Assembly (NCBI RefSeq): GCF_946479755.1
Contig: NZ_CAMLHC010000009.1
Span: forward strand, 124,001 to 188,000
DNA length: 64,000 nucleotides
Origin: an uncultured Chitinophaga sp.
GTDB lineage: Bacteria; Bacteroidota; Bacteroidia; Chitinophagales; Chitinophagaceae
Reading direction: 5' to 3'
Part shown: one piece after another, positions 11,723 to 18,362 of the stretch
How positions within the stretch are numbered: the first letter of the stretch is position 1
Layout of the letters: each line of letters begins with the position of its first letter
Position numbers and translations under genes: made by a program
The notes under the pieces: model-generated
Database searches by the model: none
What the model was told of the DNA's origin: nothing
Seen by the model: only the letters and a program-made list of their open reading frames with translations

Positions 11723-13153
11723 ATGGTAGCAAGGAGAGATTTTATCAGGAACAGCGCGCTGCTGGCAGGTGCTGTTGGTCTGGGGATGCCCAAGACCGTG
11801 TTGGGCTGGGATGGTTATTCTTCCCAACGTCCGCCGCTGGCGAAACGAAAATTTACCAGCGACGCGGTGGAAAAGACAATCACCAACGTTAAAAAACAGA
11901 TTGCCGACAACAAACTGGCCTGGATGTTTGAGAACTGCTTCCCGAACACCCTTGATACCACTGTCAACTTCAAAACCATGGAGGGCCGGCCCGACACCTT
12001 CGTGATCACCGGCGATATCAACGCGATGTGGCTGCGAGACTCCTCTGCGCAGGTGTGGCCTTATATTCCGCTCATCAAGGAAGATAAGAAGCTCGAGCAG
12101 ATGGTGGCAGGGGTGATCAACCGCCAGGTAAAATGCATCCTGATAGACCCTTACGCCAATGCCTTCAACGATGGGCCTACAGGCAGCGAATGGGAAAAAG
12201 ACCTGACAGACATGAAGCCCGAGCTGCATGAGCGTAAATGGGAGATAGACTCGCTCTGCTACCCTGTACGCCTGGCGTATCATTACTGGAAGCATGGCGG
12301 CGATACCGGTGTGTTTGATGCGAAATACAAGCAGTCAGCCCAACTGATCGTTAAAACCTTTAAAGAACAACAACGTAAGGAAGGCAAAGGTCCTTACAAG
12401 TTCCAGCGTGTTACCGCCTGGCAGTCTGATACTGTTCCCAATTCGGGTTACGGTTCACCGATGTTACCGGTAGGGCTGATCGTTTCCATCTTCCGCCCTT
12501 CTGACGATGCGACCGTGTTCCCTTTCCTGATCCCGTCCAACATGTTCGCCGTAGTATCCCTGCGGCAGCTGTCAGAGATCAGCACAGAGATCTATAAAGA
12601 TGCGGCTTTTGCCAAAGAGTGCGCTGACCTGGCCGACGAAGTGGACCGCGCTATCAAAGCCTATGCGATCGTGGAGCACCCATACCTGGGCAACATGTAC
12701 GGATTTGAGGTGGATGGTTTCGGAAACCGTTTATTCATTGACGATACCAACGTTCCGAGCCTGCTGTCTATCCCGTACCTGGGCTATACTACTGCGGATG
12801 ACCCGCTGTACCAGGCTTCCCGCCACTTTGTATGGAGCAGCTTCCATCCGTGGTTCTACAAGGGTAAATTTGGCGACGGCGTAGGCAGTCCGCATACCGG
12901 TGTAGACTACATCTGGCCCATGAGTATTATCATGAGAGCTTTAACCAGCCAGAGCAAGGAAGAAATTGCAGAGTGCATCAAAACACTGCGTAATACCGAC
13001 GGCAACACCGGTTTCATACATGAGTCCTATCACAAGGACGACCCTACGAAATTCACCCGTAAATGGTTTGCCTGGGCATGTACCCTGTTTGGGGAACTTA
13101 TCCTGAAGGTAAGCCAGGAGTATCCTGACCTGCTGAAACGGCAGTACGCCTGA
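11723..13153 (+). CDS. GH125 exo-alpha-1,6-mannosidase (Tat-exported)
   Basis: 476 aa, full family length. The N-terminus RRDFIRNSALLAGAVGLG is a Tat-type signal (twin Arg 4-5), so it is probably folded in the cytoplasm and exported. The (alpha/alpha)6 fold signatures of GH125 (formerly DUF1237) are present: GDINAMWLRDSSAQVWPY (97-114), WEIDSLCYP with the predicted general acid Asp176, and IHESYHKDD with the predicted general base Glu434. Characterised members remove terminal alpha-1,6-mannose from N-glycan or yeast mannan-like chains. It sits behind the phosphoesterase gene. Confidence 0.93.
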   Translation: MVARRDFIRNSALLAGAVGLGMPKTVLGWDGYSSQRPPLAKRKFTSDAVEKTITNVKKQIADNKLAWMFENCFPNTLDTTVNFKTMEGRPDTFVITGDINAMWLRDSSAQVWPYIPLIKEDKKLEQMVAGVINRQVKCILIDPYANAFNDGPTGSEWEKDLTDMKPELHERKWEIDSLCYPVRLAYHYWKHGGDTGVFDAKYKQSAQLIVKTFKEQQRKEGKGPYKFQRVTAWQSDTVPNSGYGSPMLPVGLIVSIFRPSDDATVFPFLIPSNMFAVVSLRQLSEISTEIYKDAAFAKECADLADEVDRAIKAYAIVEHPYLGNMYGFEVDGFGNRLFIDDTNVPSLLSIPYLGYTTADDPLYQASRHFVWSSFHPWFYKGKFGDGVGSPHTGVDYIWPMSIIMRALTSQSKEEIAECIKTLRNTDGNTGFIHESYHKDDPTKFTRKWFAWACTLFGELILKVSQEYPDLLKRQYA

Positions 13154-13191
13154 TCATTTTTTTAGTTTATTATTTTTTTATGTTGATATTT

Positions 13192-13228
13192 GGAATGCAG
13201 CGGAGACGATCGTTTTCTGCTGCATTTC
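13192..13228. terminator. Hairpin after the GH125 gene, possible terminator
   Basis: Ten-bp stem (13192-13201 with 13219-13228, one wobble). The loop itself holds the palindrome ACGATCGT, so the whole stretch is close to one long palindrome. It is followed by ACTTTTAAAA, a weak U-tract. It also sits only 10 bp ahead of the next start codon, so a leader role is possible. Confidence 0.45.
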
Positions 13229-13238
13229 ACTTTTAAAA

Positions 13239-15029
13239 ATGTATGTAATGGAGCACCCTCATCTATACCAGCAACGTATCAACGACTTTCAACAGGCGAT
13301 TGACAGGGAGAAGAAGCGGACAGCGCTGCTCTCGTGGTCCCGTTTGTTGAGTTTCCTGTTGATCATTGCCGGGGTGGTATTTTACTTCCGTGAGGGAAGG
13401 GAAGGCGCCTGGTTGCTGGCCACAGCAGTGGGCGTGGTGGCTTTTGGTTTTTTCCTTAAAAGGCATAATCGTTCGCAGCAACAGCTGGCATTACTGAAAA
13501 CATTACTGGAGCTGAATAACAGGGAGCTGCAGCTGGCAACTACCTGGAAATCTTCTTTTGAAGACGGTTATGAGTTCATCAACGATCAGCATGATTATTC
13601 CGGAGACCTCGATGTGTTTGGTCCTGCATCCATTTTTCAATCGATCAACCGTACCGGTACCTTGTCCGGCAAACAACGGCTGGCGGCTTCGTTGTCGGCC
13701 CCGATGCTGGACGCTGCGCAGATCCTGGCCACCCAGGAGGCGCTGAAAGTGCTGGCCCCGGAAACGGATTTCCGGCAGCATCTTACGGCCAATGCCATGC
13801 TGGCCAAAGAAGAAGCCAGCGACCGCCGCGAACTGGCGCAGTGGCTGGATATGCCGTTTGCCTTTATACATAACCGGTTTATGGGCATCGCCCGGTGGCT
13901 GTTACCGGCGTTAACCCTGGCCGCAGTCGTGGCTGGCAGGTATATGGGCCATTATTATCTTTTTATCGGGATGGTGATGGTCAACTGGCTGGTATTGCTG
14001 AGTATTCAGCCGAAGTTGCTGGAGCAGTACAAACTGATCTCCCAGAAGGAGCGGATACTGGAGAAATTTGCCCTGTTGCTGGGGTTGATCCGTAAGGGCT
14101 CCTTTGAGCAGTCGGTGCTGCTCCGGCAGCAGCAGGAAACAGCACGTGAGGCCGACGTAGCGTTGCACCAGTTGTCCCGCATCAGTTCTGCTTTCGACCA
14201 GCGGTTGAACCTTTTGGTGGGCATTGCTCTTAATTCCCTGCTCTTGTATGATCTGCACTGTATTCTGCGGCTGGAGCGCTGGAAGGAGCAGCATAAAACG
14301 GCGGTGGACAAATGGATTGAAGTGATTGCACAGCTGGAGGTATGGAATAGCCTGGCCACTTTTGCGTTCAACCACCCGGGATATGCTTATCCGCAGCCGC
14401 AGGCTGAGCCCATGTTGCTGGAAGCGGAAGGATTAGGGCATCCGCTGATCCCTGAGAGCGAGTCCGTTAAAAATGACGGGCATATTGGCCGGGATGCCAG
14501 CTTCCTGATTATTACCGGTTCCAATATGTCGGGCAAGAGCACTTTCCTTCGCAGCGTAGGTTCCAACCTGCTGCTGGCTATGTGCGGTGCGCCGGTATGC
14601 GCCGGCCGGCTGGCGTTTACGCCCATGCGTATTATGACCTCCATGCGTATCAAAGATTCTATCGCCAGCCATACTTCATATTTCCAGGCTGAGCTATTGC
14701 GGTTGCAGCATATTATTGTTCAGCTGAAAACAGGAGAGCGGGTGTTTATCCTGTTGGATGAGATCCTGAAGGGGACCAATTCCGAAGATAAGCTTTCCGG
14801 TTCCCGCAGCCTGATAGAGCATTTCCTGGCATACAACTGCCTGGGCATGATTGCCACGCATGACCTGGAGCTGGGACACCTGGAAGAAAACTATCCCAAT
14901 AAAATCCGGAACTATTGTTTCGAAAGCACTATCCAGGACGATCACCTGTTCTTCGACTATCGTATCCGTCCGGGTATTGCGCGTAACAAAAACGCCACCT
15001 TCCTCATGAAACAGATGGAGATCATTTAG
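13239..15029 (+). CDS. Membrane-anchored MutS-like ATPase
   Basis: 596 aa. The C-terminal third is a MutS-type ABC ATPase: Walker A TGSNMSGKST (426-435), Walker B FILLDEILKGTN and the switch histidine in ATHDLELG. The mismatch-recognition and connector domains are absent. Instead there are four predicted membrane segments (about 34-51, 57-73, 217-233, 239-256) and a helical clamp-like region. Bacteroidota often carry such genes labelled as mismatch repair protein, but the membrane segments and missing domain I argue against classical repair. Function unknown. M4 (13248) is an alternative start. Confidence 0.82.
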   Translation: MYVMEHPHLYQQRINDFQQAIDREKKRTALLSWSRLLSFLLIIAGVVFYFREGREGAWLLATAVGVVAFGFFLKRHNRSQQQLALLKTLLELNNRELQLATTWKSSFEDGYEFINDQHDYSGDLDVFGPASIFQSINRTGTLSGKQRLAASLSAPMLDAAQILATQEALKVLAPETDFRQHLTANAMLAKEEASDRRELAQWLDMPFAFIHNRFMGIARWLLPALTLAAVVAGRYMGHYYLFIGMVMVNWLVLLSIQPKLLEQYKLISQKERILEKFALLLGLIRKGSFEQSVLLRQQQETAREADVALHQLSRISSAFDQRLNLLVGIALNSLLLYDLHCILRLERWKEQHKTAVDKWIEVIAQLEVWNSLATFAFNHPGYAYPQPQAEPMLLEAEGLGHPLIPESESVKNDGHIGRDASFLIITGSNMSGKSTFLRSVGSNLLLAMCGAPVCAGRLAFTPMRIMTSMRIKDSIASHTSYFQAELLRLQHIIVQLKTGERVFILLDEILKGTNSEDKLSGSRSLIEHFLAYNCLGMIATHDLELGHLEENYPNKIRNYCFESTIQDDHLFFDYRIRPGIARNKNATFLMKQMEII

Positions 15030-15118
15030 TCATCAGGCGGGGGCTTGACTGCTGGTGGCAGGCTCAAATAATAAAATATTCAAATAACAGAAAGACAAAA
15101 TTGTCAAAATGCCAAATG

Positions 15119-15138
15119 TTTTAGTATTTTTACTAAAA
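15119..15138. promoter_or_regulatory. Perfect 8-bp palindrome ahead of the radical SAM gene
   Basis: TTTTAGTA-TTTT-TACTAAAA, ending 10 bp before the start codon. Its position and symmetry suit an operator or a short leader hairpin; no matching regulator is adjacent. Confidence 0.4.
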
Positions 15139-15148
15139 TATTTAGTGT

Positions 15149-16231
15149 ATGACATTGCCATTCCAGGAAGGAGGAGGTGAAACCCCCTATTACAAAGGAC
15201 GTGGTGCGCAAATAAATCCGCGGAACAAATACCTGAAAGGAGAGTATGTGCAGGAGCATGTAGAGGGGATTGACGAGTGGTGGCAGGCGGATGTGCCTAC
15301 CCAGGTATTTGAGGAGCATGCCAAAACGCTGGTCAACAAGGTGGATAGTCCGGACGTGGGGATGTGGTATTCCATGAATCCCTACCAGGGCTGTGAGCAT
15401 GGCTGTATTTATTGTTATGCCCGCAACGCCCACCAGTTCTGGGGGCTGAGTGCGGGGCTGGATTTTGAGCGGAAAATCATTGTCAAACATAATGCGCCGG
15501 AGCTGCTGCGCAAGTTCCTGGACAATAAAAACTGGGTACCCAAGCCTATTTCCCTTTCCGGTAATACGGATTGTTATCAGCCGGTGGAGCGGAAGATGTG
15601 GCTTACCCGGCAGCTGCTGGAGGTAGCGCTGGAATATAAACAGCCGGTGGGCATCATCACCAAAAACTCGCTGGTGCTGAGGGACCGTTACCTGCTGCAG
15701 CAGCTGGCGCAGGAAAAGCTGGTCTGTGTGTATGTTTCCATTACCACTTTGCAGGAGGAGCTGCGGCAGAAGATGGAGCCGCGGACCACGACGGCGGCGC
15801 AGCGCTTTAAGATCGTGAAGGAGCTGAGTGATTTTGGTATACCCGTTGGCGTGATGACGGCCCCTATGATCCCGGGGCTGAATGATCATGAGATTCCCCG
15901 GCTGCTGGAGATGGCTGCTGCCAACGGGGCTAAGTATGCAGGGTATACTGTTGTACGGCTCAATGATGCGGTGAAGCTTATTTTCAATGACTGGCTCTAT
16001 AAAAACTTTCCTGACCGTGCGGACAAGGTATGGCACCAGATAGAGAGCATGCACGGGGGAAATGTGAATGACAGTGAATTCGGCCGCCGGATGCGGGGCG
16101 ATGGCAATATAGCGGATCTGATCCGGCAGCAGTTCAGGGTACACGTGAAAAAGAATGGGTTGAACCAGGAGCGGTTTGAGTTTAATACGGAGTCCTTCCG
16201 CCGCCCTACCAGTCAACTGAGCCTGTTCTAG
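15149..16231 (+). CDS. PA0069/SplB-like radical SAM protein
   Basis: 360 aa. It binds a 4Fe-4S cluster through Cys82-x3-Cys86-x2-Cys89 (GCEHGCIYC) after the lead-in SMNPYQ. It also has the family segment ISLSGNTDCYQPVE and the barrel strand ITKNSLVLRD. The family (COG1533) is related to spore photoproduct lyase, but the substrate is unknown; a link to DNA lesion repair is only a suggestion. Ends in the typical RRPTSQLSLF tail. Transcribed alone. Confidence 0.88.
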   Translation: MTLPFQEGGGETPYYKGRGAQINPRNKYLKGEYVQEHVEGIDEWWQADVPTQVFEEHAKTLVNKVDSPDVGMWYSMNPYQGCEHGCIYCYARNAHQFWGLSAGLDFERKIIVKHNAPELLRKFLDNKNWVPKPISLSGNTDCYQPVERKMWLTRQLLEVALEYKQPVGIITKNSLVLRDRYLLQQLAQEKLVCVYVSITTLQEELRQKMEPRTTTAAQRFKIVKELSDFGIPVGVMTAPMIPGLNDHEIPRLLEMAAANGAKYAGYTVVRLNDAVKLIFNDWLYKNFPDRADKVWHQIESMHGGNVNDSEFGRRMRGDGNIADLIRQQFRVHVKKNGLNQERFEFNTESFRRPTSQLSLF

Positions 16232-16454
16232 AAAAGATGGAGGCAAAAGCGCCGGTCCTGAGCAGTTGGGAGAACGGCCGGGAAGTGGCTGGTGTGGCTG
16301 CGTTGCAGCGGAAGCCGGGCGGCCGTTGTCCGGGAGCTGTTGCAGGCTGATGACAGTAAAGGTCTGTAAAAGGCCATAGTGGCGGATATAGGGAGTAGGG
16401 TGTGTGCCGGATATAAACGAATTGTTAACTCTATAAAAAAAGTAGGCTATATTA

Positions 16455-16486
16455 TTGTGTAATCAAAAAAATAAAATCTACCTTTG
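16455..16486 (+). promoter_or_regulatory. Bacteroidota-type sigma promoter
   Basis: TTG (16455-16457), 21-bp spacer, TACCTTTG (16479-16486), a perfect match to TAnnTTTG. Expected start of transcription is near 16492; no long gene follows. Confidence 0.7.
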
Positions 16487-16491
16487 TAGCA

Positions 16492-16660
16492 AATAACAAA
16501 ATTTCTTAGTGCAACTTCTGTCAACATATAAGATTATTGCGATGGCCTGCAAGCAAAAGCAGGTCTATGACGGATTGCGGGCACGTTGCACCGATTGTTA
16601 ACGAAAAAGTTATCAAACGATATAAACAAAGGTCCCGCTCTCGAAGAGGCGGGACCTTTT
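16492..16660 (+). ncRNA. Candidate small RNA 1 (about 165 nt), family unknown
   Basis: Bounded by a perfect promoter and a strong terminator. Contains a CCTGC/GCAGG hairpin near 16546-16564 and a 19-codon ORF (16542-16601; MACKQKQVYDGLRARCTDC), so it could be a small mRNA instead. I could not match it to a known RNA family by eye. Confidence 0.5.
16631..16660 (+). terminator. Terminator of candidate small RNA 1
   Basis: GGTCCCGC paired with GCGGGACC, extended by CTC/GAG, followed by TTTT. Confidence 0.85.
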
Positions 16661-16680
16661 GCTTTTGAAGCAGTACTGAA

Positions 16681-16794
16681 ATGACGACAGTGAAAGAACT
16701 TCAGACGATAACTGATCAAAATATTCAATACACCACCTGGTGTAAAGGGAATGGCTTTGCCTTAAAAAAGCCATACGGACAAGGTATGCAGTAA
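16681..16794 (+). CDS. Short ORF (37 codons) running into element A, possible leader peptide
   Basis: Starts at ATG 16681, 20 bp after the small-RNA terminator, and ends at TAA 16792-16794, inside the left arm of element A's internal hairpin. Encodes a peptide starting MTTVKELQTITDQN and ending PYGQGMQ, with no run of a single amino acid. No ribosome binding site is evident. It is listed because the second element copy has the same arrangement. Confidence 0.25.
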   Translation: MTTVKELQTITDQNIQYTTWCKGNGFALKKPYGQGMQ

Positions 16795-16850
16795 TGTAAG
16801 CTTAACCCATTACATGATTGCCCGGTCCGTAAATACGGCCGGGTTTTTTA
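16774..16850 (+). promoter_or_regulatory. Structured leader element A (attenuator-like)
   Basis: TACGGAC (16774-16780) can pair with GTCCGTA (16825-16831). Between them is a hairpin GTAATG/CATTAC (16791-16796 with 16808-16813). The 3' part also forms an intrinsic terminator: CCCGG and CCGT (16821-16830) pair with ACGG and CCGGG (16835-16843), then TTTTTT. The two pairings exclude each other. It shares order, spacing and key bases with element B at 18014, while the internal hairpin differs in sequence but stays paired. It lies 115 bp upstream of the DinB gene. Confidence 0.55.
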
Positions 16851-16965
16851 TTTCACGGGAAAATCCGGCACAGAAATGGCAAACAATTTTTTAAGAATGT
16901 TATGTGCTAGGCCCATTTGATCTCGTACAGACAGGTACAGTGCATAACCCCAAAAACGTTAGTAT

Positions 16966-17532
16966 ATGAGGAACGTTATTCAAGTTGTAAGAGAGGCTTT
17001 ACTCACCAATTTCAGAGAATTGGACAATTGGTTTGACAAGGAACCGGCTGTGCTGGACTTCAAACCTGACCGCGATCAATGGAGTATACGGGAAGTGCTG
17101 GAACATATTTCCCTCACTAACTACTTCCTGTTACTGATCATCAACAAAAGTACCCGCAGGGCGCTTGACCGTAAAAGTAACGGTCATACCGTTGTTGTAC
17201 CGGCAGATTACCAGGAGAAATTCAGCCAGATCGATGTGATCAGCAGCAAGTCTTTCGGATGGGTAAGGCCGGAACACATGGAGCCTACAGGGCTTAAAGA
17301 TATGCAGGAAGTAAAAGCGCTGCTGAAACAACAGTATGCGCAATGCATGTACAATCTGTCTTTGCTGAAGAATGGCGAAGGGGTGCTGGTATTCACCAAC
17401 ATGTCTGTAAACCACCTGGGCAAACTGGATATCTATCAGTACATCTATTTCCTGACTAAACATATAGAACGTCATATCCGCCAGATGAAAAGACTGGAGA
17501 AGGAATATGAAGAAAGCGCCGTTCTGATCTGA
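16966..17532 (+). CDS. DinB-fold family protein
   Basis: 188 aa. It is a four-helix bundle with the family's metal-binding histidine triad: His47 (LEHIS) and His166/His170 (KHIERHIRQM). The start MRNVIQVVREALLTNF is typical of DinB_2 proteins. The DinB/YfiT superfamily includes metal-dependent thiol transferases (bacillithiol or mycothiol) and many uncharacterised stress proteins. Substrate is unknown here. It is flanked by element A upstream and a perfect terminator downstream, so it is monocistronic. Confidence 0.78.
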   Translation: MRNVIQVVREALLTNFRELDNWFDKEPAVLDFKPDRDQWSIREVLEHISLTNYFLLLIINKSTRRALDRKSNGHTVVVPADYQEKFSQIDVISSKSFGWVRPEHMEPTGLKDMQEVKALLKQQYAQCMYNLSLLKNGEGVLVFTNMSVNHLGKLDIYQYIYFLTKHIERHIRQMKRLEKEYEESAVLI

Positions 17533-17586
17533 TTTTTTTGGTCGACCAACTACGTCTATTATTGTTATCCTCATTCGATTACAACA

Positions 17587-17617
17587 ACCGGAAGTATGCG
17601 CACTTCCGGTTTTTTTA
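17587..17617 (+). terminator. Terminator of the DinB gene
   Basis: ACCGGAAGT-ATGCGC-ACTTCCGGT, perfect 9-bp stem, followed by TTTTTTT. Confidence 0.92.
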
Positions 17618-17683
17618 TGCCGTCAGGAGCCGACACTATATTTATCTACATAGAAAAAATATTTGAAAAAAATCTGTTAAAAA

Positions 17684-17716
17684 TTTGCATTATCACTATT
17701 TATCACGTTATCTTTG
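17684..17716 (+). promoter_or_regulatory. Bacteroidota-type sigma promoter
   Basis: TTTG (17684-17687), 21-bp spacer, TATCTTTG (17709-17716), a perfect match. Predicted start near 17722. Confidence 0.72.
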
Positions 17717-17753
17717 CATCGTTAAAAATTGATAATAGTAAACACTCGTAAAA

Positions 17754-17843
17754 ATGGTACGCTTTAAATTAAATATGGAATCAGCAATCCCCTGCGGCAC
17801 GCAGGATTGGGGCGGGTTCCGGGCGTTTCATGGTTACAGGTAG
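17754..17843 (+). CDS. Possible 29-codon small protein gene
   Basis: ATG about 32 nt after the predicted transcript start, TAG at 17841. The peptide is basic and aromatic-rich (WGGFRAFHGYR end). No homology known to me. The hairpin CCTGCG/CGCAGG lies inside the frame, so the RNA structure may be the selected feature instead. Confidence 0.25.
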   Translation: MVRFKLNMESAIPCGTQDWGGFRAFHGYR

Positions 17844-17870
17844 TACAAAATATTTGTATCATATAACGGA

Positions 17871-17900
17871 AGCCCGGATCCATGGATCCGGGCTTTTTTT
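17871..17900 (+). terminator. Terminator of candidate small RNA 2
   Basis: Perfect 24-nt palindrome (17871-17894), stem starting AGCCCGGAT, followed by seven T. Confidence 0.92.
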
Positions 17901-18038
17901 ATGATGGTTTTGATAATGATATTACCACTGAATACAATCAATAACCGGGCACTGGACGCTGGAATGCGCCGCAGTAAAGGATTCAAGGATAGCATCAATC
18001 ATATTGACGCTAAACGGACCTGGCATGCCTTAACGTAG
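17901..18038 (+). CDS. Short ORF (45 codons) running into element B, possible leader peptide
   Basis: ATG at 17901, directly after the U-tract of the preceding terminator; TAG at 18036-18038, directly after the left arm of element B's hairpin. Peptide begins MMVLIMILPLNTINN and ends KRTWHALT. Its frame relative to the conserved ACGGAC motif differs from the ORF at element A. The RNA, not the peptide, is therefore what the two copies share. Confidence 0.25.
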   Translation: MMVLIMILPLNTINNRALDAGMRRSKGFKDSINHIDAKRTWHALT

Positions 18039-18090
18039 TATATGCGTTAACGTTAGTAGCCCGGTCCGTGTAAACTGACCGGGTTTTTTT
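18014..18090 (+). promoter_or_regulatory. Structured leader element B (attenuator-like)
   Basis: ACGGACC (18014-18020) can pair with GGTCCGT (18063-18069). Internal hairpin TTAACG/CGTTAA (18030-18035 with 18045-18050). Terminator stem CCCGGTC/GACCGGG (18060-18066 with 18077-18083) followed by seven T. GGTC is used in both the long-range pairing and the terminator. Second copy of the element at 16774; upstream of the AAA-RtcB genes. Confidence 0.55.
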
Positions 18091-18287
18091 GTGTTCATCG
18101 CGAAAAGATATTTGAGGAGGTACAATTTATAAACAGGTAGCGGAGTAATCCTGCTCCGCTGATCCTCTCTCTTAAAATCATTTTTTTTCGTCTCTGTTTG
18201 AATTAACCCCCATCTTCAGGTTATCAAGAGGATAACTTGTAACTTCCCCCAAAAAGAGGTACCTATACGTACCGGAAATGATAAGCC

Positions 18288-18324
18288 TGATTTGCCTGGA
18301 GCCCAGCAGGGCTCCGGTAAATCA
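18288..18324 (+). promoter_or_regulatory. Strong 16-bp leader hairpin before the AAA ATPase gene
   Basis: TGATTTGCC pairs with GGTAAATCA (one wobble), then a single T bulge, then GGAGCCC-AGCA-GGGCTCC. It ends 38 bp before the start codon and has no U-tract, so it is not a terminator. A role in mRNA processing or translation control of the operon is plausible. Confidence 0.45.
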
Positions 18325-18362
18325 CTATCAGGGAAGATTTATTTTAACGTGCAATTTTGTAA

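Larger units (their letters stand above)
16232..16965 (+). other. 734-bp gene-free region with small-RNA-like units
   Basis: 16232-16440 holds GC-rich sequence with nothing supported. From 16455 on there is a promoter, a roughly 165-nt transcript with terminator, a 37-codon ORF (16681-16794) and structured element A with its own terminator. The last 115 bp before the DinB gene carry no clear promoter. Confidence 0.6.
17722..17900 (+). ncRNA. Candidate small RNA 2 (about 180 nt), family unknown
   Basis: Starts at a perfect promoter and ends at a 24-nt palindromic terminator. Internal hairpins: CCTGCG-GCA-CGCAGG (about 17794-17808) and TACAAA-ATA-TTTGTA (about 17844-17858). It also contains a 29-codon ORF (17754-17843; begins MVRFKLNMES, ends FRAFHGYR), so it may be a small mRNA. 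Its length would suit 6S RNA, but I cannot show the open central bubble by eye. Confidence 0.5.
17533..18362 (+). other. 830-bp gene-free region dense in RNA signals
   Basis: Contains the DinB terminator, a promoter with a roughly 180-nt terminated transcript, a 45-codon ORF (17901-18038) and structured element B. Two further hairpins follow at 18139-18160 and 18288-18324, before the AAA ATPase start. No larger gene. Confidence 0.6.

Noticed and set aside
13239..15029. Classical mismatch repair MutS
   Set aside because: Lacks mismatch-recognition domain and has four membrane helices.
16237..16350. 37-codon GC-rich ORF after the radical SAM gene
   Set aside because: No promoter, no conservation signal, likely chance.
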